This document shows positions 1 through 5,721 of a stretch of DNA of 7,815 bases, piece after piece. The notes under the pieces are model-generated. The model was not told the DNA's origin. It was given only the letters and a program-made list of their open reading frames with translations, and searched no databases. The stretch comes from Alistipes sp. (lineage in GTDB: Bacteria > Bacteroidota > Bacteroidia > Bacteroidales > Rikenellaceae). The translations under genes and the position numbers were made by a program. The stretch's first letter is position 1. Every line of letters begins with the position of its first letter. The stretch is from contig JAIDKM010000361.1 of assembly GCA_029051915.1 (NCBI GenBank), positions 1-7,815 of the forward strand. Direction: 5' to 3'.

Positions 1-244
1 GGGGTTGACGGTCGAAGAACGCGAAGTGCCGGTCGAGGAGTTATCGACGTTCGAGGAGGTAGGCGCTTGCGGAACGGCGGCTGTTATTTCGCCGGTGTTG
101 AAGATTTTCGACATGCAGACCAATGCGGTTTATGAATACGGAGAGCAGGTAGGGCCGACTTCCATGAAGCTCTACACCCTGCTGCAAGACATTCAATACG
201 GTCGTGCGGAGGACAAACATGGCTGGTGTTCGGAGGTTCTGTGA
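1..244 (+). CDS. ilvE: Branched-chain amino acid aminotransferase, C-terminal part (5' end outside window)
   Basis: About 80 C-terminal residues are visible; the gene enters the window already open (frame from base 2) and stops at TGA 242-244. The segment GACGTAAVISPV is the conserved C-terminal part of class IV PLP aminotransferases of the BCAT type, where the Gly-Thr-Ala turn helps hold the cofactor phosphate. The following stretch, with GPTSMKLYTLLQDIQYG and a terminal DKHGW, is the usual end of the long (type II) BCAT subfamily. The family catalyses reversible transamination of valine, leucine and isoleucine with 2-oxoglutarate in the cytoplasm, the last step of their synthesis. The catalytic lysine lies upstream of the window and cannot be checked. 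The TTG at base 5 is an internal leucine codon, not a start. A strong terminator follows the stop by 20 bases, so this is the last gene of its transcript. Confidence 0.93.
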   Translation, partial: GLTVEEREVPVEELSTFEEVGACGTAAVISPVLKIFDMQTNAVYEYGEQVGPTSMKLYTLLQDIQYGRAEDKHGWCSEVL

Positions 245-263
245 TTTCGGCTCCATGAATACG

Positions 264-299
264 ATCGGGCCCCGCGAAGTAGCGGGGCCCGATTTTTTT
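264..299 (+). terminator. Intrinsic terminator of ilvE
   Basis: A perfect 12-bp GC-rich stem (264-275 pairs with 282-293) closes a 6-base loop (GAAGTA) and is followed directly by seven T residues (293-299). It sits 20 bases after the ilvE stop on the same strand. In the opposite direction the stem has no following T tract, so it should act mainly on rightward transcription. The last T also begins the first parS-like site. Confidence 0.95.
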
Positions 300-314
300 G
301 CTCCACGTGGAACA
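299..314. other. parS: parS-like ParB-binding site 1
   Basis: TGCTCCACGTGGAACA differs at one of 16 bases from the perfect palindrome TGTTCCACGTGGAACA. From knowledge of the family, chromosomal parS sites are 16-bp palindromes around a CACGTG core with GTT/AAC flanks (consensus near TGTTNCACGTGNAACA), bound by the CTPase clamp protein ParB. The C at the third position is the only departure. It overlaps the last base of the ilvE terminator T tract. Confidence 0.8.
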
Positions 315-355
315 AAAATCCACTCAACACTCGTCGAGTCAAATAAACGCCCCAA

Positions 356-371
356 TGTTCCACGTGGAACA
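356..371. other. parS: parS ParB-binding site 2 (perfect palindrome)
   Basis: TGTTCCACGTGGAACA is a perfect 16-bp palindrome and the best match in the window to the chromosomal parS consensus in the GG/CC variant known from pseudomonads. It lies in a gap with no credible gene, between the converging 3' ends of ilvE and mnmG. Its centre is 57 bp from that of site 1 and 65 bp from that of site 3. No parA or parB gene is in the window, so ParB binding is inferred from sequence only. Confidence 0.88.
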
Positions 372-413
372 CCCTGCGATTCTTTATCGAATGGGGTGTG
401 TTCGTGTTTTTTT

Positions 414-443
414 ATTGAGGGGTTCCACGTGGAACCCCTCAAT
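414..443. repeat. Perfect 30-bp palindrome around parS site 3
   Basis: Bases 414-428 are the exact reverse complement of 429-443: arms ATTGAGGGGTTCCAC and GTGGAACCCCTCAAT with no spacer. Seven extra base pairs flank the parS unit on each side. It lies 10 bases past the mnmG stop, but the following bases in the mnmG direction are A-rich rather than T-rich, so it does not look like a standard intrinsic terminator. It could still fold into a hairpin at the 3' end of mnmG RNA. Confidence 0.85.
421..436. other. parS: parS-like ParB-binding site 3
   Basis: GGTTCCACGTGGAACC keeps the full 14-bp GTTCCACGTGGAAC core of site 2 and differs only in the outermost base pair. It ends 17 bases before the mnmG stop codon. 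It is the centre of a longer perfect palindrome that spans 414-443, described separately. Confidence 0.84.
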
Positions 444-452
444 CCTACTACC

Positions 453-2333
453 CTATCGACCGAATTTCACCAGAAGTACGTTGACGTCCGCGGGCGAAAC
501 GCCGGGGATGCGAGATGCTTGACCGATGGTGGCGGGTCGGATGCGGCTCAGCTTCTGACGCGCTTCGATGGTCAGCGCATTCATCTGCGAAAAGTCGAAA
601 TTATCCGGAATAGCGATGTTTTCGAGCCGATGAAGTTTTTCGGCAAGAAGTTTTTCTCGCTCGATGTAGCCGCGATACTTGATCTGAATCTCCGCCTCCT
701 CGATCGCTTCGGCAGTGATTCCTTGTGTCGCGATGAATTTGTCGAGTGCCGGCAGTACTTGTCGGAGCGATTCGAACGTTACGTTGTTGCGCATCAGGAT
801 GTCGCTGAGCTTCCGACCTTGCGTCAAAGGCTCCGAATCGACCGATTTTAAATAGGCGTTTATTTTGTCTGCTTTGATGCTCCGCTCACGGGCGAACGAA
901 ATAAGCGATTCTACAAGCGATTTTTTTTCGAGGAAATTCGCGTAGTTTTTACGCGTTACCAAGCCGATTTCGTGTCCCAGCGGAGTAAGTCGCAGGTCAG
1001 CATTGTCTTGTCGGAGCAGAATCCGATACTCGGCTCGCGAGGTGAACATGCGGTAGGGTTCGTCGACTCCTTTGGTAACGAGGTCGTCGATCAGTACGCC
1101 GATGTAGGCTTCGTCGCGTTTCAGGACGACGGGTTCCTCCCCTGTCAAAGCCCGATGCGCATTGATGCCGGCCATCAGACCTTGTGCCGCCGCTTCTTCG
1201 TAGCCGGTCGTGCCGTTGACTTGTCCGGCGAAGTAGAGACCGCTTACCAGTTTGGTTTCCAGCGAGTGATGCAGCTGCGTCGGCGGAAAATAGTCGTATT
1301 CGATCGCGTAGCCCGGACGGAAGATATGGACGTCCTCCAGTCCGCGGATCTTGTGCAGGGCTTCCAGCTGGGTCTCCCAAGGCAGCGACGACGAAAAGCC
1401 GTTCAGATAGTATTCGTTGGTCGTGCGTCCTTCGGGTTCCAGGAAGAGCTGGTGCTGCTCCTTGTCGGCGAAGGTGCGGAGCTTGTCTTCGATGCTCGGG
1501 CAGTAGCGCGGGCCGATGCCCTGGATCGTGCCGTTGAAAAGCGGCGAGCGGTCGAAGCCGCGCCGCAGAATGTCGTGTACCTCGGACGAGGTGTAGACCA
1601 GGAAGCAGGGCATCTGATCTTCGACCGGCCGGGTGTCGGCCGAGAAGGAGAACTTGGCCGGTCGAGCGTCGCCCTCCTGTAGTTCGAGCGCTTCGAAGTC
1701 GATGGTGCGGGCATCCAGCCGGGCCGGCGTGCCGGTCTTCATGCGGCCGGTCTCGAATCCTACGGCTACGAGACTCTGCGTGATGCCGTGCGATGCGGCG
1801 TCCCCTGCCCTGCCCCCTTCGGCGTGCGAGGTGCCGCAGTGCATCATGCCGTCGAGGAAGGTGCCCGCCGTCAGCACGACGGCCCGGCAGGCGAACTCCA
1901 CGCCCATGCGGGTCAGGACACCGCGGACACGGGGTTTTTCACCGCTTGTGTCGAATAGCAGTTCGGTGGCGGCATCCTGCCAGATGTAGAGGTTCGGCGT
2001 GTTCTCCAGCGTGCGGCGCCACTCCTCCGAGAAGCGCGTTTTGTCGCACTGCGCACGGGGACTCCACATGGCGGCTCCTTTCGAGCGGTTGAGCATCCGG
2101 AACTGCACGGCCGTGAGGTCGGTGATGCGGCCCGTTTGTCCGCCGAGCGCATCTATTTCTCTGACTATCTGCCCTTTCGCTACTCCGCCGATAGCCGGGT
2201 TGCAGGACATCGCAGCCATCTTGGTCATGTCCATCGTCAGGAGCAGCGTTCGCGTGCCCAGCCGCGCGGCTGCCGCCGCCGCTTCGCATCCGGCGTGTCC
2301 GCCGCCGATGACTATAAGTTCGTATTCGAGCAT
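453..2333 (-). CDS. mnmG: tRNA uridine-5-carboxymethylaminomethyl modification enzyme MnmG (GidA)
   Basis: Encodes 626 residues, the normal length for long MnmG. With GTPase MnmE it installs the (carboxymethyl)aminomethyl group at C5 of wobble uridine 34 in a set of tRNAs, using FAD, NADH and a methylene-tetrahydrofolate carbon. The N-terminal Rossmann motif VIGGGHAG (residues 8-15) binds FAD. Both family signatures are present: [11 protein letters not shown] (274-284) and [16 protein letters not shown] (370-385). The C-terminal helical domain (about 550-626) ends in the usual way at the stop 453-455. The reading frame stays open upstream to an ATG at 2390, but I chose the ATG at 2333 because [12 protein letters not shown] matches the family N-terminus and a promoter element lies between the two starts. 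mnmG is transcribed leftward, towards ilvE, and diverges from kbl. MnmE is not in the window. The last third of the gene is much poorer in GC than the first two thirds. Confidence 0.97.
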   Translation of the reverse strand: MLEYELIVIGGGHAGCEAAAAAARLGTRTLLLTMDMTKMAAMSCNPAIGGVAKGQIVREIDALGGQTGRITDLTAVQFRMLNRSKGAAMWSPRAQCDKTRFSEEWRRTLENTPNLYIWQDAATELLFDTSGEKPRVRGVLTRMGVEFACRAVVLTAGTFLDGMMHCGTSHAEGGRAGDAASHGITQSLVAVGFETGRMKTGTPARLDARTIDFEALELQEGDARPAKFSFSADTRPVEDQMPCFLVYTSSEVHDILRRGFDRSPLFNGTIQGIGPRYCPSIEDKLRTFADKEQHQLFLEPEGRTTNEYYLNGFSSSLPWETQLEALHKIRGLEDVHIFRPGYAIEYDYFPPTQLHHSLETKLVSGLYFAGQVNGTTGYEEAAAQGLMAGINAHRALTGEEPVVLKRDEAYIGVLIDDLVTKGVDEPYRMFTSRAEYRILLRQDNADLRLTPLGHEIGLVTRKNYANFLEKKSLVESLISFARERSIKADKINAYLKSVDSEPLTQGRKLSDILMRNNVTFESLRQVLPALDKFIATQGITAEAIEEAEIQIKYRGYIEREKLLAEKLHRLENIAIPDNFDFSQMNALTIEARQKLSRIRPATIGQASRIPGVSPADVNVLLVKFGR

Positions 2334-2348
2334 CCTGTTTCGTTTCTT

Positions 2349-2366
2349 GCCCGGCCGATGCCGGGC
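2349..2366 (-). promoter_or_regulatory. Hairpin in the mnmG mRNA leader
   Basis: GCCCGGC and GCCGGGC form a perfect 7-bp GC-only stem with a 4-base loop. It would occupy the first half of the predicted short leader and ends 15 bases before the mnmG start codon. There is no T tract, so it is not a terminator. Possible roles are RNA stability or modulation of translation, but it may be incidental in GC-rich DNA. Confidence 0.45.
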
Positions 2367-2376
2367 GTTTCCGGGA

Positions 2377-2384
2377 CAAAGATA
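2377..2384 (-). promoter_or_regulatory. Bacteroidetes-type -7 promoter element for mnmG
   Basis: Read on the minus strand this is TATCTTTG, a full match to the Bacteroidetes TAnnTTTG -7 element. It predicts transcription starting near 2370, giving a leader of about 37 bases before the ATG at 2333. A TTG on the minus strand at 2408-2410 is 23 bp upstream, longer than the usual 19-21, so the -33 element is weak or absent. Its position excludes the in-frame ATG at 2390 as the translation start. Confidence 0.65.
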
Positions 2385-2390
2385 GAGCAT

Positions 2391-2613
2391 GGAAGCGAGA
2401 AAATCCGCAATTCGTCGTCCAAAAATTGCAGCTTCGGCGCCATCCTCGGTTCAAAGACGGATTCGCGGCGGAGGTTCGACAAAAGAAGCCGGAAAGCCGG
2501 GTCGAAGTCCGGTGCCGGATGCGGTTGGGCCGTTGTTCCGGGTAGGGGTAACAAATTGTAACCTGTTCGTGAAAAAAGCGGGCTCGGGAGAGGCTTTTTC
2601 CGAAAAATAATCG
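2391..2613. other. Divergent mnmG/kbl intergenic region with candidate operator motifs
   Basis: No credible gene is seen here; the open frames crossing it lack family-like sequence. Visible motifs are a 17-bp imperfect palindrome GGTAACAAATTGTAACC at 2547-2563, in which GTAAC recurs exactly 10 bp apart (2548 and 2558), and a third GTAAC at 2632-2636 past the kbl promoter. An inverted repeat GCAATT/AATTGC spans 2407-2429, just upstream of the mnmG promoter. An AAAAAGC/GCTTTTT hairpin with a 13-base loop spans 2573-2599. These are candidate protein-binding sites only. The Lrp-family regulator downstream of kbl would be a natural candidate ligand. Confidence 0.35.
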
Positions 2614-2621
2614 TATCTTTG
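2614..2621 (+). promoter_or_regulatory. Bacteroidetes-type -7 promoter element for kbl-lrp
   Basis: TATCTTTG matches TAnnTTTG and is identical to the divergent mnmG element. Transcription would begin near 2628, leaving a leader of about 29 bases before the kbl ATG at 2657. No TTTG occurs at the expected 19-21 bp upstream; only a run of five T (2595-2599) lies nearby. Confidence 0.65.
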
Positions 2622-2656
2622 CTTAATAACCGTAACTTCTTAAAACAGAACTTATC

Positions 2657-3844
2657 ATGTACGGAAAGATTCGGGAGCATCTGCAGCGCGAACTGGCCGA
2701 GATCAAGGCGGCAGGGCTCTACAAAAACGAGCGCGTCATCGCGTCGCCCCAGCGGGCCGAGATCGAAGTGGCCGGCCGTAAGGTCTTGAATTTCTGCGCG
2801 AACAACTATCTCGGGCTGTCGGATAATCCGCGGCTCGTCGAGGCGGCCAAGCGGGCGATGGACAGCCGCGGCTACGGTATGTCGTCGGTGCGTTTCATCT
2901 GCGGCTGCCAGGACATCCACAAGGAGCTCGAAAAGGCCGTTTCCGATTATTTCGGTACCGAAGATACGATCCTCTATGCCGCCTGCTTCGATGCCAACGG
3001 CGGCGTCTTCGAGCCCCTCTTCACCGAGGAGGACGCCATCATCTCCGACGCCTTGAACCACGCGTCGATCATCGACGGCGTGCGCCTCTGCAAGGCCGTG
3101 CGTTATCGCTATGCCAACGCCGACATGGCCGAGCTGGAGGAGTGCTTGAAGAAGGCACAGGCGCAGCGTTTCCGCATCATCTGTACGGACGGCGTCTTCT
3201 CGATGGACGGCAATGCCGCGCCGCTCGACAAGATCTGCGAGCTGGCCGAGAAATACGATGCACTGGTAATGGTGGACGAGTGCCACTCCGCCGGCGTTCT
3301 GGGCAAGACGGGCCGCGGAATCACGGAGCTCTACGATCTGCGCGGCCAGGTCGACATTCTCACCGGCACGTTGGGCAAGGCGTTCGGCGGCGCCGTGGGC
3401 GGCTTCACGACGGGTCGCAAGGAGATCATCGACATGCTGCGCCAGCGTTCGCGCCCCTATCTCTTCTCCAACTCGCTGCCTCCCGCCGTGGTCGGCGCCG
3501 GCATCGAAATGTTCCGCATGCTCGGCGAGAGCGACGAACTCCACGACCGGCTCGTAGCCAACGTGGAGCACTTCCGCACGAAGATGATGGATGCCGGTTT
3601 CGATATCAAGCCTACGCAGTCGGCGATCTGCGCCGTGATGCTCTACGACGCCAAACTGTCGCAGGATTTCGCGGCCCGGCTGCAGGACGAAGGGGTCTTC
3701 GTTACCGGGTTCTACTACCCTGTCGTGCCCAAAGGTCAGGCCCGCATCCGCGTGCAGGTGTCGGCCGGCCATACTTTCGAGCAGCTCGACCGCTGCATCG
3801 CCGCTTTCGTGAAAGTGGGTAAAGAGTTGAATGTTATTAAATAA
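2657..3844 (+). CDS. kbl: Glycine C-acetyltransferase (2-amino-3-ketobutyrate CoA ligase)
   Basis: A 395-residue PLP enzyme of the alpha-oxoamine synthase family, of normal length. It cleaves 2-amino-3-oxobutyrate with CoA to glycine and acetyl-CoA, the second step of threonine breakdown, in the cytoplasm. The PLP-site lysine is Lys241 in TGTLGKAFGG. Asp207 and His210 in VDECHSAG and His135 in NHAS occupy the cofactor positions known in E. coli Kbl. The C-terminal stretch GFYYPVVPKGQARIRVQVSAGHT (349-371 region) is typical of Kbl rather than of 8-amino-7-oxononanoate synthase. Serine palmitoyltransferase, another member of the fold made by Bacteroidales, is the main alternative but fits less well. 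The Cys at 209 is a variable position and not a defect. It shares a transcript with the Lrp-type gene 8 bases downstream. The threonine dehydrogenase gene that makes its substrate is not in the window. Confidence 0.93.
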   Translation: MYGKIREHLQRELAEIKAAGLYKNERVIASPQRAEIEVAGRKVLNFCANNYLGLSDNPRLVEAAKRAMDSRGYGMSSVRFICGCQDIHKELEKAVSDYFGTEDTILYAACFDANGGVFEPLFTEEDAIISDALNHASIIDGVRLCKAVRYRYANADMAELEECLKKAQAQRFRIICTDGVFSMDGNAAPLDKICELAEKYDALVMVDECHSAGVLGKTGRGITELYDLRGQVDILTGTLGKAFGGAVGGFTTGRKEIIDMLRQRSRPYLFSNSLPPAVVGAGIEMFRMLGESDELHDRLVANVEHFRTKMMDAGFDIKPTQSAICAVMLYDAKLSQDFAARLQDEGVFVTGFYYPVVPKGQARIRVQVSAGHTFEQLDRCIAAFVKVGKELNVIK

Positions 3845-3852
3845 GCATATCC

Positions 3853-4326
3853 ATGTCGAAAGCAAATCTGGACGCCATCGATCGCAGGATCCTCAAATAT
3901 CTAATCAAGAACGCGCGCATGCCCTTTCTGGAGATCGCCCGCGAATGCGGTATTTCGGGTGCGGCGATCCATCAGCGGATCCGCAAGCTCCACGAGCAGG
4001 GGGTGATCTTGGGCAGCCGGCTGATCGTCGATCCCAAAACGATGGGTTTCGACGTCTGCGCCTACATCAGCATCACGCTCAAGGATCCGCAGCTGCTCAA
4101 GCCGACGGTCGAGAATCTCAAGGAGGTGCCCGAGATCGTCGAGTGCCATTTCGTTACCGGCAAGGGCAACATTCTGGTGAAACTCTACTGCGTGGACAAC
4201 GAACACCTCATGCAGACGATTTTCGAGGGTATTCTGCGTATTCAGGGCATCGCGACGACCGAAACCACCATTTCGCTCGAAGAATCGTTCCAGCGGCAGG
4301 TAAATATCGATTTTATCGAGGAGTAA
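3853..4326 (+). CDS. Lrp/AsnC-family transcriptional regulator
   Basis: A 157-residue protein with the standard two-part layout of the family. An N-terminal helix-turn-helix begins with LDAIDRRILKYLIKNAR and has its recognition helix near residues 33-48 (GISGAAIHQRIRKLHEQG). A C-terminal RAM effector-binding and oligomerisation domain (about 65-150) includes the GKGNILVKL strand. Members bind DNA as dimers or octamers and respond to amino acids. The ATG is 8 bases after the kbl stop, so the two are almost certainly co-transcribed, and an intrinsic terminator follows. From this pairing I infer that it senses an amino acid linked to threonine/glycine metabolism and may control its own operon; the sequence does not identify the ligand. 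No family-atypical changes were noticed. Confidence 0.93.
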   Translation: MSKANLDAIDRRILKYLIKNARMPFLEIARECGISGAAIHQRIRKLHEQGVILGSRLIVDPKTMGFDVCAYISITLKDPQLLKPTVENLKEVPEIVECHFVTGKGNILVKLYCVDNEHLMQTIFEGILRIQGIATTETTISLEESFQRQVNIDFIEE

Positions 4327-4364
4327 CGCCAAGGTGCATTACGCGGCCTTGCGGCCGACCCGTT

Positions 4365-4402
4365 ATCTCCGGATGCCCGAACTGGGGCGTCCGGAGATTT
4401 TT
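4365..4402 (+). terminator. Intrinsic terminator of the kbl-lrp operon
   Basis: A 14-bp stem (4365-4378 with 4385-4398), with one G-T wobble at 4374/4389, closes a 6-base loop and runs into five T residues (4398-4402). It lies 38 bases past the lrp stop and separates this operon from the exporter promoter. Confidence 0.92.
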
Positions 4403-4433
4403 CGTGGGGTCTGTAGCGTACCGGAGAGGGTGA

Positions 4434-4454
4434 TTTTATCGAATTACGATAAAA
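4434..4454. promoter_or_regulatory. Inverted repeat next to the exporter promoter (candidate operator)
   Basis: TTTTATCG and CGATAAAA are perfect 8-bp arms separated by AATTA. The repeat ends 4 bases before the -33 element, the usual place for an activator site or for a repressor that blocks polymerase entry. A partly related GATAATCG occurs at 4462-4469, between the -33 and -7 elements. The bound protein is unknown. The AT-rich stem is too weak to be a convincing terminator. Confidence 0.5.
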
Positions 4455-4458
4455 AATT

Positions 4459-4489
4459 TTTGATAATCGAAAATAAGTTTTTACATTTG
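4459..4489 (+). promoter_or_regulatory. Bacteroidetes-type promoter for the ABC exporter operon
   Basis: TTTG at 4459-4462, 19 bases, then TACATTTG at 4482-4489: an ideal TTTG-N19-TAnnTTTG primary sigma factor promoter of the Bacteroidetes. It lies in a locally AT-rich stretch (4434-4490) within otherwise GC-rich DNA. Transcription should begin near 4496, giving a leader of about 93 bases before the ATG at 4589. Confidence 0.82.
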
Positions 4490-4493
4490 CCGC

Positions 4494-4530
4494 AGGAGAT
4501 CGCTCCCGCCGGGGCTTCCGGCGGAGTCCT
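4494..4530 (+). promoter_or_regulatory. Stem-loop at the 5' end of the exporter mRNA
   Basis: CTCC/GGAG and GCCGG/CCGGC pairs build a nine-pair stem with one bulged C (4503-4512 with 4518-4526) around the loop GGCTT. A further AGGA/TCCT pairing (4494-4497 with 4527-4530) can close the base. It would form at the very start of the transcript. No T tract follows, so it is not a terminator, and no known riboswitch class is recognised. Confidence 0.5.
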
Positions 4531-4588
4531 CGTTTCGACGTCCGGATGACACATAGGCGTAATATTCATCAATCATATTTTCGAGACA

Positions 4589-5509
4589 ATGGATTTATTG
4601 ACTGTAGAACATGTAACCAAGCGTTATGCCCAGCATACGGCGCTGGACGACGTTTCGCTGGCCATTCCTCGCGGATCGGTCTACGGCTTGCTCGGCCCCA
4701 ACGGCGCAGGCAAGACGACCTTGATCCGCATCATCAACCGCATCACGGCGCCCGACAGCGGCCGTGTGTTGTTCGGCGACCGGGAGATCGCACCCGAGGA
4801 TGTCCGCCGCATCGGTTATCTGCCCGAGGAACGGGGGCTCTACAAGAAGATGAAGGTCGGCGAGCAGGCGCTTTTCTTCGCCCGGCTGAAAGGGCTCTCG
4901 CGTCGCGACGCCCTCGTCCGATTGAAGGTGTGGTTCGAGAAGTTCGGCATCCAGGACTGGTGGGACAAGAAGGTCGAGGAACTTTCGAAAGGCATGGCCC
5001 AAAAGGTGCAGTTCATCGTTACGGTGCTGCACGAGCCCGAGTTGCTGATCTTCGACGAGCCGTTTTCGGGTTTCGACCCCATCAACGCCAACCTGCTCAA
5101 GGAGGAGATCCTCGCTCTGCGGGACAAGGGCGCCACGATCATCTTCTCGACCCACAACATGTCGTCCGTCGAGGAGATCTGCGACCACATCACCTTGATA
5201 AACAAGTCGCATAACATCCTCTCGGGGCGTGTCGACGACATCCGCCGTCGCCACGGCTCCAACATCTTCGAGGTAGCCTACCGCGGCGAGGAGGAGTCCC
5301 TGCGCCGTGCGATCGAGGGTCGCTGCGAGATTCTCGACGGCGCCGAGGAGGAATCGGTCTACCGGACGCTCCGGCTTCGTGTTCCCGGCGAAAGCGAGGT
5401 GCGCGGCGTCATCGCGGCCGTCAACGAGGCCGTCGAGCTGCGGTCGTTCCGCGAGATCATCCCCTCGATGAACGACATCTTCATCCGCGCGGTCAACGGA
5501 ACGCTCTGA
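4589..5509 (+). CDS. ABC transporter ATP-binding subunit (NatA-like exporter)
   Basis: A 306-residue cytoplasmic ATPase that would power the permease encoded two genes downstream. Seen in order: Walker A GPNGAGKTT (36-44, Lys42); a GYLPEERGLY segment at the Q-loop, with Glu80 where many families have Gln; signature LSKGM (132-136) in place of LSGGQ; Walker B LLIFDEP with Asp156 and catalytic Glu157; D-loop SGFD; and switch His189 in STHNM. Residues from about 225 to 300 form the C-terminal extension common in the NatA/EcsA/Ccm-like group. The Glu in the Q-loop and the Lys in the signature are shared by this group and do not imply inactivity. NatA-type transporters export sodium ions, peptides or antibiotics in known cases; the substrate here cannot be told from sequence. 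It is first in an operon with its own promoter, 14 bases before the small membrane protein gene. Confidence 0.92.
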   Translation: MDLLTVEHVTKRYAQHTALDDVSLAIPRGSVYGLLGPNGAGKTTLIRIINRITAPDSGRVLFGDREIAPEDVRRIGYLPEERGLYKKMKVGEQALFFARLKGLSRRDALVRLKVWFEKFGIQDWWDKKVEELSKGMAQKVQFIVTVLHEPELLIFDEPFSGFDPINANLLKEEILALRDKGATIIFSTHNMSSVEEICDHITLINKSHNILSGRVDDIRRRHGSNIFEVAYRGEEESLRRAIEGRCEILDGAEEESVYRTLRLRVPGESEVRGVIAAVNEAVELRSFREIIPSMNDIFIRAVNGTL

Positions 5510-5523
5510 AAAATCGTGCGATC

Positions 5524-5709
5524 ATGAAAAAAACAGAAAAGAGCTTGCCGATGCTCTCCGGAGCCCTCCTTTTCGCCTGCGGTCTTGCCGGTCTGATTTG
5601 GCGCGCAGCGGCCGAAAGGGCAGCCGTCTCTTTGGTCTTGGTCATCATCTTCATGTCGGTCGGTGCCGTTCTGGTCGCATCGGCGCAGAATAAGCAGAAT
5701 AAACAGTAA
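5524..5709 (+). CDS. Small two-helix membrane protein within the ABC exporter operon
   Basis: A 61-residue protein of no family that I recognise. It begins with the charged MKKTEK, has one hydrophobic segment at about 10-26, a short charged linker (RAAAER, 27-32), a second hydrophobic segment at about 34-53, and a polar tail QNKQNKQ. This predicts a small helical hairpin in the inner membrane with both ends on the cytoplasmic side, inferred from the Lys/Arg at the N-terminus and the Lys in the tail. It lies 14 bases after the ATPase gene and 12 bases before the permease gene on the same strand, with an ATG in the same ATC-ATG context as others here, so it is very likely translated. It may stabilise or regulate the exporter, but it could also be an independent protein carried in the operon. 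Confidence 0.75.
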   Translation: MKKTEKSLPMLSGALLFACGLAGLIWRAAAERAAVSLVLVIIFMSVGAVLVASAQNKQNKQ

Positions 5710-5721
5710 AATCACGAATCC

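Noticed and set aside
204..851. Plus-strand open frame across the parS gap into mnmG
   Set aside because: It would read through the ilvE terminator and the parS cluster and then run antisense to mnmG. No family resemblance is seen.
2334..2390. N-terminal extension of MnmG by 19 residues
   Set aside because: The extension is basic and unlike MnmG N-termini, and the best promoter element for the gene lies within it.
2573..2599. AAAAAGC/GCTTTTT hairpin as an intrinsic terminator
   Set aside because: No gene ends just upstream on either strand, the stem is mostly A-T, and the loop is 13 bases; it lies upstream of the kbl promoter.
2312..3865. Long minus-strand open frame (517 codons) opposite kbl
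   Set aside because: It lies antisense to a well-supported kbl gene, reads as low-complexity His/Asp/Ala/Leu-rich sequence with no recognisable family, and is expected from GC-rich codon bias in the true frame.
4589..5509. ATPase defective because of LSKGM signature and Glu in the Q-loop
   Set aside because: Both changes are common in NatA/EcsA-like ATPases, and Walker A, Walker B, the catalytic Glu and the switch His are intact.
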